A stretch of DNA of 9,852 nt, taken from the NCBI GenBank assembly GCA_031286555.1, contig JAITUD010000387.1, forward strand, positions 1-9,852, in the 5' to 3' direction. Shown here piece by piece: positions 1 to 5,448 of this stretch. Position numbers and translations under genes: made by a program. The stretch comes from Microbacterium sp. (lineage in GTDB: Bacteria; Actinomycetota; Actinomycetes; Actinomycetales; Microbacteriaceae). Each line of letters starts with the position of its first letter. Position 1 is the first letter of the stretch. Under the pieces are notes generated by a model, which saw nothing but the letters and a program-made list of their open reading frames with translations, was not told the origin of the DNA and made no database searches.

Positions 1-638
1 TTCGCGACCCGGGTCGCGGTGGCGACCACGGCGCGCAGCGGACGGAGTCCGACGCTGATCGTGACCGCGGTGGTGAGCGCGAGCAGGATCAGCCCGCCGA
101 GGGTCGCCAGAGCGATCACCGTGAACAGACGCGCCATCGTCGACTGGATGCCGGCGCGCGAGAGGCCGGTGACGACGGTCGTCCCGTCGGGGGTTGCGGT
201 GATGACCAGTGAGTAGGAGCCGAAGTCGGGCAGCGTCACGGTCGCCGTCCTGCTCGTCTGCAGGGCGTTCTGGATCTCGAACAGGTCGCCGGCACTGAGC
301 TCTTTCAGCGTCGCAGGCGGGGTCAGGACCACACCCGAGGGGGTGCCGCCGCGTGGCGCGATCGCGAGGAGCAGCCCCTCGCCGCCCTGAAGCGTCCTGC
401 CCTGGAGCACCTGCTGGGCGGTGAAGCCGCTGTTCGGCCCGGAGGAGAGCAGTTCCGCCTGTGTGACGAGGTCAGTCGTCGTCTTCGAGTTCGCGATCAG
501 CTGCTCATCCAGCTGCTGGTTCATCGTGGTCCCCAGCGTGACGCTCGTGATGATCGCGACGATGGCCAGGATCAGCGACACGAAACCGATGACCGCGGCC
601 ATCAGCCGCGCCTGAAGGGTCAGTGGGCGGCGCGACAC
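1..638 (-). CDS. Sensor histidine kinase, N-terminal part (cut by window edge)
   Basis: This is the membrane sensor kinase partner of the adjacent response regulator. I read it by translating the minus strand from a GTG at 638-636, which has GAGG 8 nt upstream. The 212 visible residues start MSRRPLTLQARL. They show a first membrane helix (about 11-34), an extracytoplasmic sensor segment (about 35-168), a second membrane helix (about 169-194) and the start of a HAMP domain (LRPLRAVVATATRVA, 198-212). The dimerisation/His-phosphotransfer and ATPase domains lie beyond position 1, so kinase activity is inferred from topology and context. The gene follows the regulator stop codon by 28 bp in the same direction, so the two are almost certainly co-transcribed. 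The signal sensed cannot be told from the sequence. Confidence 0.88.
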   Translation of the reverse strand, partial: MSRRPLTLQARLMAAVIGFVSLILAIVAIITSVTLGTTMNQQLDEQLIANSKTTTDLVTQAELLSSGPNSGFTAQQVLQGRTLQGGEGLLLAIAPRGGTPSGVVLTPPATLKELSAGDLFEIQNALQTSRTATVTLPDFGSYSLVITATPDGTTVVTGLSRAGIQSTMARLFTVIALATLGGLILLALTTAVTISVGLRPLRAVVATATRVA

Positions 639-666
639 GGGTACTGCCTCACTGCTGCGCCGCGGG

Positions 667-1395
667 TCACTGCGGCGCCTTGATCATGTAGCCGACCCCG
701 CGCACGGTGTGCAGCAGGGGAGTGCGTCCGGCATCGATCTTCTTGCGCAGGTACGAGATGTACAGCTCGACGACCGAGGACTTTCCGCCGAAGTCGTAGC
801 TCCACACGCGGTCGAGGATCTGCGACTTCGACAGCACCCGGCGCTCGTTGCGCATCAGGTACCGGAGCAGCTCGAACTCGGTGGCGGTCAGTTCGATCTC
901 GTCATCGCCGCGGAACACCTCGTGGCTGTCCTCGTTCAACGACAGGTCGGCGACCCGCAGGATGGCCTGCTCGTCGTCGGCGCGCACCTGTCCGGAGCGG
1001 CGGATGACGGCCCGCAGGCGCGCGATGACCTCTTCCAGGCTGAACGGCTTGGTGACGTAGTCGTCGCCGCCCGCGGTGAGGCCGGAGATGCGATCCTCCA
1101 CGGCGTCCTTGGCGGTCAGGAAGACCACGGGGACGAGGTTGCCGGACTCGCGCAGCCGGCGCAGCACGCCCATGCCGTCGAGGTCGGGCATCATCACGTC
1201 GAGCACCAGCGCGTCCGGCTCGAAGTCCCGTGCCACCTGCAGGGCCTCGAGGCCGCTTGCGGCCGTCTTGACCTCCCAGCCCTCCATGCGCAGGGCCATG
1301 GCGAGCAGATCGGTCAGCATCGGCTCGTCGTCGACGGCCAGGATGCGCAGCGGGGAGCCGTCGGGACGGCGCAGCTCGGGGTGTTCGTTGGACAT
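667..1395 (-). CDS. OmpR/PhoB-family response regulator, PhoP-like
   Basis: This is a 242-residue DNA-binding response regulator, full length for the family. The receiver domain (about 16-130) has the acidic pair D22-D23, phospho-acceptor D66 (in VLDVMMPDLDG), T94 and K116 (in VTKPFSLEEV). The C-terminal winged helix (about 145-242) carries ELTATEFELLRYL, the recognition-helix region VVELYISYLRKKID, and ends in the usual HTVRGVGYMI motif. The wording of both domains is closest, from memory, to the actinobacterial PhoP group, but the regulon cannot be assigned and no symbol is given. The ATG at 1395 has only a weak GGGGA close by. A -10-like GACAAT lies 6 nt upstream, so the message may be leaderless. 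A PhoB-like direct repeat overlaps that promoter and suggests autoregulation. Confidence 0.95.
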   Translation of the reverse strand: MSNEHPELRRPDGSPLRILAVDDEPMLTDLLAMALRMEGWEVKTAASGLEALQVARDFEPDALVLDVMMPDLDGMGVLRRLRESGNLVPVVFLTAKDAVEDRISGLTAGGDDYVTKPFSLEEVIARLRAVIRRSGQVRADDEQAILRVADLSLNEDSHEVFRGDDEIELTATEFELLRYLMRNERRVLSKSQILDRVWSYDFGGKSSVVELYISYLRKKIDAGRTPLLHTVRGVGYMIKAPQ

Positions 1396-1430
1396 GTCCC
1401 CATTGTCATGCCGCAGTCATCGAGAATCCA
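1396..1430 (-). promoter_or_regulatory. Putative regulator promoter with PhoB-like direct-repeat box
   Basis: On the plus strand, TTGTCAT (1403-1409) and CAGTCAT (1414-1420) form two 7-bp direct repeats with a 4-bp spacer. Each matches 6 of 7 bases of the PhoB half-site CTGTCAT, with the 11-bp period usual for OmpR/PhoB-family proteins. A minus-strand -10-like GACAAT (1407-1402) overlaps the first repeat, with a weak -35 TGGATT (1430-1425) at 17-bp spacing. Binding here would be expected to block RNA polymerase. This was identified by eye and no binding is shown. Confidence 0.45.
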
Positions 1431-1510
1431 TAGGTTCCGCTATGCGGCTCCTGTGAACAGGCCCGTCGTCCGGATGATCCGACCGATCGTCCGGGATCAG
1501 GTCGCCCCTG

Positions 1511-1546
1511 TTCCGGATGTCGGTGGTGACCCCTATGGTCTGTGGC
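1511..1546 (+). promoter_or_regulatory. Probable leaderless promoter of the FAD oxidoreductase gene
   Basis: A -10 hexamer TATGGT (1534-1539, fitting TANNNT) lies 7 nt before the ATG at 1547. This places the expected transcription start on the start codon. A weak -35-like TTCCGG (1511-1516) sits 17 bp upstream of the -10. No Shine-Dalgarno sequence precedes the ATG, which agrees with leaderless translation. Confidence 0.5.
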
Positions 1547-2773
1547 ATGACAGAACAGCTGATCATCAGAGCGCGCTCCGTCGCCGACGTCGTCGAGGCG
1601 GTCGGACGGGCGCGGCGGGAGGAACTGAAGCTCACGGTCGTCGCCGGTGGGCACGGGCCGTGGTCGCACACCCCGGATGCGGGGATGCGCATCGAGCTGT
1701 CGGCGATCGACGGAATCGAGATCGACGGGGTGACCGTCCATGTCGGCGGGGGCGCGACCTGGGGAGCGGTCGCCGCCCGGATCGGGGAGGAAGGGCTGGC
1801 GATCAGCTCGGGCGACACGGCTTCGGTCGGCGTCGGGGGCCTCACGCTGGGCGGCGGCATCGGCTGGATGACACGGCTCTGGGGCCTCGCCGTCGACCAG
1901 CTGATCGGTGCGCAGGTGGTGACCGCCGACGGCGCGGTGGTCGAGACATCGGCGACGGAGCATCCGGATCTGTTCTGGGCGCTGCGAGGTGGCGGCGGCA
2001 ACTTCGGCATCGTCACGCGGTTCGACTTCGCAGCGCACCGGCTCCCCGCGATCGTGCACGGAGAGTACTCCGGAGCGACCGATCCGAGGTCCGTGCTGCG
2101 CGGGATGCGCGACGTGCTGCGCGACGCGCCGCGTGAGCTCACCGTGACGTACATGGACGTGCCGGCGATGGATCCCAGCGCGCCGGCGGGTGCACGACTC
2201 GCGGCGGTCTGGGCCGGGACGGACGAAGACGCGCTGCGCGAGGCGCTGGCGCCGATCGGCGACCTGGACGGCATGGAGGCCACGATCACGACCCCGGCGT
2301 ACCGCGACATCCTCATGGAGATGCCGCAGCCGGAGGACCCAGACCAGCGCCCGCCCGGCTTCATCGGAGGCAACGGGCTGTACGCCGAGCTCGACGACGA
2401 TCTCATCGATCGGCTGATCGCGTTCCGCGCCGCCCATCCCGCGTCGGTCGTGTTCCTGCGGTCGCTCGGGGGCGCGTACGGGGACGTGTCACAGGACAGC
2501 ACGGCGTTCCCCGCGCGGCACGCGACCTGGTTCGTCATGGCCGGCGGGTTCGACATCCCCGGGCTGATCGACGACGAGACGCGCGCCCTCATCGCGGCGG
2601 ACTGGAGCCGCATCGAGGAGGGACGTCTTGCCGAGTACGGGAACTTCGCAGACACGGAGCGGCCCGACGCGGTGGCAGGCATGTTCGACGACGTGGCGTA
2701 CGAGCGACTGCGGTCGGTGAAGGCGAAGTGGGATCCGCAGAACGTGTTCCGCCGCAATCACAACATCGTCTGA
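1547..2773 (+). CDS. FAD-linked oxidoreductase (VAO/PCMH fold, berberine-bridge-like)
   Basis: This is a 408-residue flavin oxidoreductase of the vanillyl-alcohol-oxidase superfamily, about the usual length for small bacterial members. The N-terminal FAD domain (about 1-190) has AGGHGPWSH with H36 at the position used for 8-alpha-histidyl FAD attachment. It also has the glycine-rich VGVGGLTLGGGIGW (94-107) and the ALRGGGGNFGIVTRFDF motif. The C-terminus ends in a berberine-bridge-type motif, WDPQNVFRRNHNI. The position that holds a second FAD-linking Cys in bicovalent enzymes is T91 here, so single covalent attachment is expected. No signal peptide is visible, so it is probably cytoplasmic. 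The substrate is unknown; relatives oxidise alcohols, amines or sugars. I chose the ATG at 1547 because a -10 box lies 7 nt upstream. In-frame ATGs at 1517 and 1535 would lie inside the promoter. The gene stands alone and converges on gnd. Confidence 0.9.
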   Translation: MTEQLIIRARSVADVVEAVGRARREELKLTVVAGGHGPWSHTPDAGMRIELSAIDGIEIDGVTVHVGGGATWGAVAARIGEEGLAISSGDTASVGVGGLTLGGGIGWMTRLWGLAVDQLIGAQVVTADGAVVETSATEHPDLFWALRGGGGNFGIVTRFDFAAHRLPAIVHGEYSGATDPRSVLRGMRDVLRDAPRELTVTYMDVPAMDPSAPAGARLAAVWAGTDEDALREALAPIGDLDGMEATITTPAYRDILMEMPQPEDPDQRPPGFIGGNGLYAELDDDLIDRLIAFRAAHPASVVFLRSLGGAYGDVSQDSTAFPARHATWFVMAGGFDIPGLIDDETRALIAADWSRIEEGRLAEYGNFADTERPDAVAGMFDDVAYERLRSVKAKWDPQNVFRRNHNIV

Positions 2774-2778
2774 GCAGA

Positions 2779-2820
2779 CGGAACGGGGCCGGATGCGCGT
2801 CGGCATCCGGCCCCGTTCCG
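2779..2820. terminator. Bidirectional hairpin terminator between convergent genes
   Basis: A perfect inverted repeat has arms CGGAACGGGGCCGGATGC (2779-2796) and its complement (2803-2820), giving an 18-bp stem and a 6-nt loop. It starts 5 bp after the oxidoreductase stop codon and lies 32 bp beyond the gnd stop codon. There is no U-tract on either strand, as is common in high-GC actinobacteria. The position between convergent genes supports shared termination. Confidence 0.85.
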
Positions 2821-2852
2821 ATGAGGCGCTGCGCCCTGAGCGGGCGCGGCGG

Positions 2853-4301
2853 TCAGTGCGTGTCCTCGGCCTCGATCTCGGTGCGGTCGCCCGACCACAG
2901 CGTGTGGAACGTGCCCGGCCTGTCGATGCGCTTGTAGGTGTGCGCACCGAAGAAGTCGCGCTGACCCTGCACCAGAGCGGCGGGCAGCCGGTCGGCCCGG
3001 ATCCCGTCGTAGTACGACAGCGACGACGAGAACGCCGGAGCCGGGATGCCGGCGGTCGCGGCAGCCACGACGACGCGGCGCCACGCCGACTGGGCGCGGG
3101 TGAGCGCCTCGGCGAAGTACGGCGCGGTCATCAGCACCGGCAGGTCGGGAGCCTCGGCATAGGCATCGGCGATGCGGTTGAGGAACTGCGCGCGGATGAT
3201 GCAGCCGGCGCGCCAGATCTTCGACACCGCGCCCAGGTCGATGGTCCAGTCGTACTCGGCTGCGCCGGCACGGATCTCGTCGAAGCCCTGCGAGTAGGCG
3301 ACGATCTTCGACGCGTACAGCGCGAGGCGCACGTCCTCGACGAAGGCGGCCTCGTCGGCGACGGTGAACGTCTCGTCCGGGCCCGGGAGGGCACCGGCGA
3401 CGGCGCGCTGCTCGGGGTGGCTGGAAAGCGACCGGGCGAAAGTCGCCTCCGCGATGCCCGACACCGGGGTGCCCAGGGAGAGCGCGGTCTGCACGGTCCA
3501 GGCGCCGGTGCCCTTGGCGCCGGCCTGGTCGAGGATCACATCGACCAGCGGCTGACCGGTGGCGGCATCCACCTGGCGGAGCACCTCGGCCGTGATCTCG
3601 ATCAGGTACGACTCGAGCTCGCCGCGGTTCCACTCGGCGAAGATCTCGGCGATCTCGGCGGGGGACTTGCCCGTGCCTCGGCGGATCAGATCGTAGGCCT
3701 CGGCGATCAGCTGCATGTCGGCGTACTCGATGCCGTTGTGCACCATCTTCACGAAGTGACCGGCGCCGTCGTGGCCGATGTGCGTGACGCACGGCTCGCC
3801 CTCGGCGACGGCGGCGATGGACTTCAGGATCGGGCCGAGGGTGACCCACGACTCATCCGATCCGCCGGGCATGATCGACGGGCCGAGCAGCGCGCCCTCC
3901 TCGCCACCGGAGATGCCGGCGCCGACGTAGTTGATGCCGGTCTCGCGGACGGCCTTCTCGCGACGGATCGTGTCGGGGAAGAAGGCGTTTCCGCCGTCGA
4001 CGATGATGTCGCCGGGCTCGAAGACCTTGACCAGCTCGTCGATGACGGCGTCGGTCGGGCCACCGGCCTTGACCATGATGATCGCCGTACGCGGCTTCTG
4101 CAGGCTGGCGGCGAACTCCTCGTAGGAGAACGCGGGGATGAATCCGGCCTCGGGGTGTGCGGCGACGAGTTCGTCGGTCTTCGCGCGGGAGCGGTTCAGG
4201 ACCGCCACGGTGTTGCCCTCGCGGCTGGCGAGGTTGCGGGCCAGGTTCGACCCCATGACGGCGAGTCCGACGACTCCGATGTTGGCTGCGGCTTCGGGCA
4301 C
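2853..4301 (-). CDS. gnd: 6-phosphogluconate dehydrogenase, decarboxylating (NADP+)
   Basis: This enzyme converts 6-phosphogluconate to ribulose 5-phosphate and CO2 and makes NADPH in the cytoplasm (oxidative pentose phosphate pathway). The 482 residues match the long, dimeric form. The N-terminal Rossmann domain has GLAVMG (12-17) and NRSRAKT after the second strand (36-42), typical of NADP use, followed by VDGGNAFFPDT. The catalytic segment HFVKMVHNGIEY places K185 and E192 at the acid/base positions. The family signature ILDQAGAKGTGAWT is at 256-269, and the C-terminal tail has R448 and H454 for substrate binding. The GTG start at 4301 has GAGGAG (4314-4309) 7 nt upstream. An operator-like palindrome lies in the upstream region. 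The gene is transcribed alone or after the 41-residue gene upstream; no zwf-like partner is in the window. Confidence 0.98.
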   Translation of the reverse strand: MPEAAANIGVVGLAVMGSNLARNLASREGNTVAVLNRSRAKTDELVAAHPEAGFIPAFSYEEFAASLQKPRTAIIMVKAGGPTDAVIDELVKVFEPGDIIVDGGNAFFPDTIRREKAVRETGINYVGAGISGGEEGALLGPSIMPGGSDESWVTLGPILKSIAAVAEGEPCVTHIGHDGAGHFVKMVHNGIEYADMQLIAEAYDLIRRGTGKSPAEIAEIFAEWNRGELESYLIEITAEVLRQVDAATGQPLVDVILDQAGAKGTGAWTVQTALSLGTPVSGIAEATFARSLSSHPEQRAVAGALPGPDETFTVADEAAFVEDVRLALYASKIVAYSQGFDEIRAGAAEYDWTIDLGAVSKIWRAGCIIRAQFLNRIADAYAEAPDLPVLMTAPYFAEALTRAQSAWRRVVVAAATAGIPAPAFSSSLSYYDGIRADRLPAALVQGQRDFFGAHTYKRIDRPGTFHTLWSGDRTEIEAEDTH

Positions 4302-4314
4302 GTGTGCGCTCCTC

Positions 4315-4346
4315 GATATCGCGGAAGGAAGAACCTTCAGGATATC
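4315..4346 (-). promoter_or_regulatory. Imperfect palindrome upstream of gnd, candidate operator
   Basis: GATATC (4315-4320) and GATATC (4341-4346) flank GAAGG (4324-4328) and CCTTC (4334-4338). They form a nested inverted repeat centred near 4331, with 3- and 2-bp mismatched joints. A minus-strand -10-like TATCCT (4344-4339) falls inside it, and the gnd Shine-Dalgarno (4314-4309) begins right beside it. As DNA this looks like a dimeric regulator site; as RNA it could form a small hairpin near the SD. No regulator is identified. Confidence 0.4.
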
Positions 4347-4354
4347 GCCGCAGG

Positions 4355-4371
4355 CGTCCGGAGGCCGGACG
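4355..4371 (-). terminator. Short hairpin between the 41-residue gene and gnd
   Basis: CGTCCGG (4355-4361), AGG loop (4362-4364) and CCGGACG (4365-4371) form a perfect 7-bp stem. In the minus direction it lies 12 bp after the stop codon of the small membrane protein gene and upstream of gnd. It may end the small gene's transcript. There is no U-tract, and the loop is tight. Confidence 0.4.
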
Positions 4372-4383
4372 TGTGTCGCGGAC

Positions 4384-4509
4384 TCAGTCCTTGCGGTAGC
4401 CCGAGCGGCCCATCGAGAACAGCGCGCCGAAGGTGACGACGGTGGCGCCGACGGCCATCAGGCCGATCAGCCAGGCGATCGCGTGGGACCAGAAGGCGGC
4501 GTCGAACAT
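4384..4509 (-). CDS. Small single-helix membrane protein, 41 residues, unknown function
   Basis: I do not recognise this family. The product starts MFDAAFWSHAIAWLIGL and ends MGRSGYRKD. Residues about 10-32 form one hydrophobic helix. The C-terminus is basic and polar, which suggests N-out/C-in insertion. Support for a real gene: an ATG at 4509 preceded by CGGAG at 8 nt; a -10-like TACGCT (4549-4544) about 35 bp upstream; a clean stop codon; and amphipathic end, helix and charged tail in the expected order. The minus frame is open far upstream, across rplY and pth, but that extension is an antisense shadow. The gene diverges from rplY and lies head-to-tail before gnd. No neighbouring transporter or oxidase explains it as a known accessory peptide. 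Small membrane proteins often act as subunits or modulators; no role is assigned here. Confidence 0.72.
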   Translation of the reverse strand: MFDAAFWSHAIAWLIGLMAVGATVVTFGALFSMGRSGYRKD

Positions 4510-4538
4510 TCGAAGGGCTCCGTTCAGCGGGACGTGTG

Positions 4539-4568
4539 TTCCCAGCGTATCGGGTCTTCGGGTACGAT
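4539..4568 (+). promoter_or_regulatory. Probable rplY promoter, overlapping a divergent promoter
   Basis: On the plus strand, -10 TACGAT (4563-4568) has an 18-bp spacer to -35-like TTCCCA (4539-4544, 4 of 6 matches to TTGACA). The predicted start near 4575 gives rplY a leader of about 170 nt. A minus-strand -10-like TACGCT (4549-4544) for the 41-residue gene sits inside the same segment, so the two polymerases would compete. Confidence 0.5.
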
Positions 4569-4574
4569 GGAGGA

Positions 4575-4743
4575 GTTCCTCGGCGAGGGATGCCTTGCGC
4601 GTGCGCAGCATCCGTGATCGACGTGGCGATGTGAGCTCTGCGGTCGTGACGACCGGGTGGGTTTCGCTTTCCCGTGTCTGTGCCGAGAGAACGACCACCA
4701 GACCATCGCGCGGCACTGGCCGCGTGTTTTGAAGGAGAACCTC
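4575..4743 (+). promoter_or_regulatory. Structured 5' leader of rplY with terminator-like hairpin at the SD
   Basis: The leader of about 170 nt holds three hairpins. The first pairs GGATGC (4588-4593) with GCATCC (4608-4613), with an inner TGCG/CGCA stem. The second is CGGTCG (4641-4646) with CGACCG (4650-4655). The third is CGCGGC (4709-4714) with GCCGCG (4719-4724), extendable to 8 bp with one G-U pair. The third is followed at once by TTTT (4727-4730) and then the GAAGGAG Shine-Dalgarno (4731-4737). GCGATG (4626-4631) can pair with CATCGC (4704-4709), which would break into the third stem, and GGTGG (4656-4660) can pair with CCACC (4695-4699). This is an attenuator-like layout; no Rfam class is recognised. 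Confidence 0.45.
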
Positions 4744-5358
4744 ATGTCCGAAGAGAACACGGTCCACGCCGAGCTCCGCTCGAGCTTCGGCAAGGGCTTC
4801 GCCCGCCGCCTCCGCGCCGCCGGCAAGATCCCCGCCGTCATCTACGGCCACGGCACCGAGCCCGTGCACGTCGCGCTGCCCGGCCACCAGGTCGGCCTGA
4901 TCATCCGTCGCGCCAACGCCGTGCTCGACCTCGACATCGAGGGCAAGGGCCAGCTCGCCCTGGTCAAGGACGTCCAGAAGGACCCGGTGCACCAGATCAT
5001 CGAGCACATCGACCTGCTGGTCGTGAAGAAGGGCGAGAAGGTCGTCGTCGAGGTTCCGATCGTCGTCACCGGCGAGTCGTTCTCCGGCACCATCGTGACC
5101 GTCGATGTCGCGACCATCACGCTCGAGGTCGAGGCCACCCACATCCCCGAGCACGTCGAGGTCAGCGTCGAGGGTCTCCAGGAGGGCGCGCACATCACCG
5201 CCGGCGACGTCACCCTGCCCAAGGGCGCTTCGCTGGTCGGCGAGGCCGATCTGCTGCTCGTCGGCATCTCCGTCCCGGCCGCCGAGGTCGCCGAGGAGAA
5301 CGAGGCCGAGGAGGCCGCCGCTGAGGCTGCTCCGGCCGAGGAGGCCGCCGCGGAGTGA
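4744..5358 (+). CDS. rplY: Ribosomal protein bL25, CTC form
   Basis: This is the 5S-rRNA-binding protein of the large ribosomal subunit, in the long general-stress (CTC) form. Of 204 residues, about 1-95 form the bL25 domain, with LRSSFGKGFARRLRAAGKIPAVIYGHG (11-37) and FGKG/IPAVIYG as family marks. Residues about 96-178 form the beta-rich CTC C-terminal domain. Residues about 179-204 are an acidic Ala/Glu/Pro tail. The ATG at 4744 has GAAGGAG 6 nt upstream. An upstream in-frame GTG at 4657 lacks an SD and would add residues not found in the family. The next gene, pth, is its usual neighbour in many bacteria. Regulation is probably exercised through the long leader; autogenous control is established for E. 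coli rplY but is only inferred here. Confidence 0.96.
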   Translation: MSEENTVHAELRSSFGKGFARRLRAAGKIPAVIYGHGTEPVHVALPGHQVGLIIRRANAVLDLDIEGKGQLALVKDVQKDPVHQIIEHIDLLVVKKGEKVVVEVPIVVTGESFSGTIVTVDVATITLEVEATHIPEHVEVSVEGLQEGAHITAGDVTLPKGASLVGEADLLLVGISVPAAEVAEENEAEEAAAEAAPAEEAAAE

Positions 5359-5375
5359 TCCGCGCGTGAATTCGA

Positions 5376-5411
5376 CGGAGGGGACGCGAGCATCGGTTCG
5401 CGTCCCCTCCG
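5376..5411 (+). terminator. Hairpin between rplY and pth
   Basis: CGGAGGGGACGCGA (5376-5389) and its exact complement (5398-5411) form a 14-bp stem with an 8-nt loop, 17 bp after the rplY stop codon. There is no U-tract. It probably ends most rplY transcripts or sets a lower level for pth. The pth gene begins 37 bp later and may have its own weak promoter (-10-like GACAAT, 5422-5427). Confidence 0.8.
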
Positions 5412-5448
5412 GCGTATCACCGACAATGTCTGCTGAGAGAGGACGACC

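Noticed and set aside
709..2136. Long plus-strand frame crossing the regulator gene and entering the FAD oxidoreductase region
   Set aside because: It overlaps two well-supported genes in other frames and shows no domain, SD or sensible start.
1406..2757. Two long minus-strand frames antisense to the FAD oxidoreductase
   Set aside because: Composition is Ser/Pro/Arg/Ala-rich, as expected for shadows of high-GC codons; no family resemblance.
2793..4436. Long open frame on the plus strand antisense to gnd (over 500 codons)
   Set aside because: High-GC shadow of the gnd codon pattern. Its composition (Gly, Asp, Val, Arg, Leu) is typical of an antisense frame, and it has no SD or recognisable domain. 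gnd is certain.
4631..4732. Possible leader peptide in the rplY leader (GTG at 4631, stop at 4730-4732)
   Set aside because: The stop overlaps the SD region in a suggestive way, but there is no SD for the GTG and no codon run that would point to attenuation by starvation.
4657..4743. Upstream in-frame GTG extension of rplY by 29 residues
   Set aside because: No SD before 4657, and the bL25 family begins at the MSEENTVHAE segment, which has an excellent SD. The extension would also run through the leader hairpin.
5305..5355. Ala/Glu repeat at the rplY 3' end as a possible DNA repeat or frameshift
   Set aside because: The reading frame is intact; acidic Ala/Glu tails are common on actinobacterial bL25.
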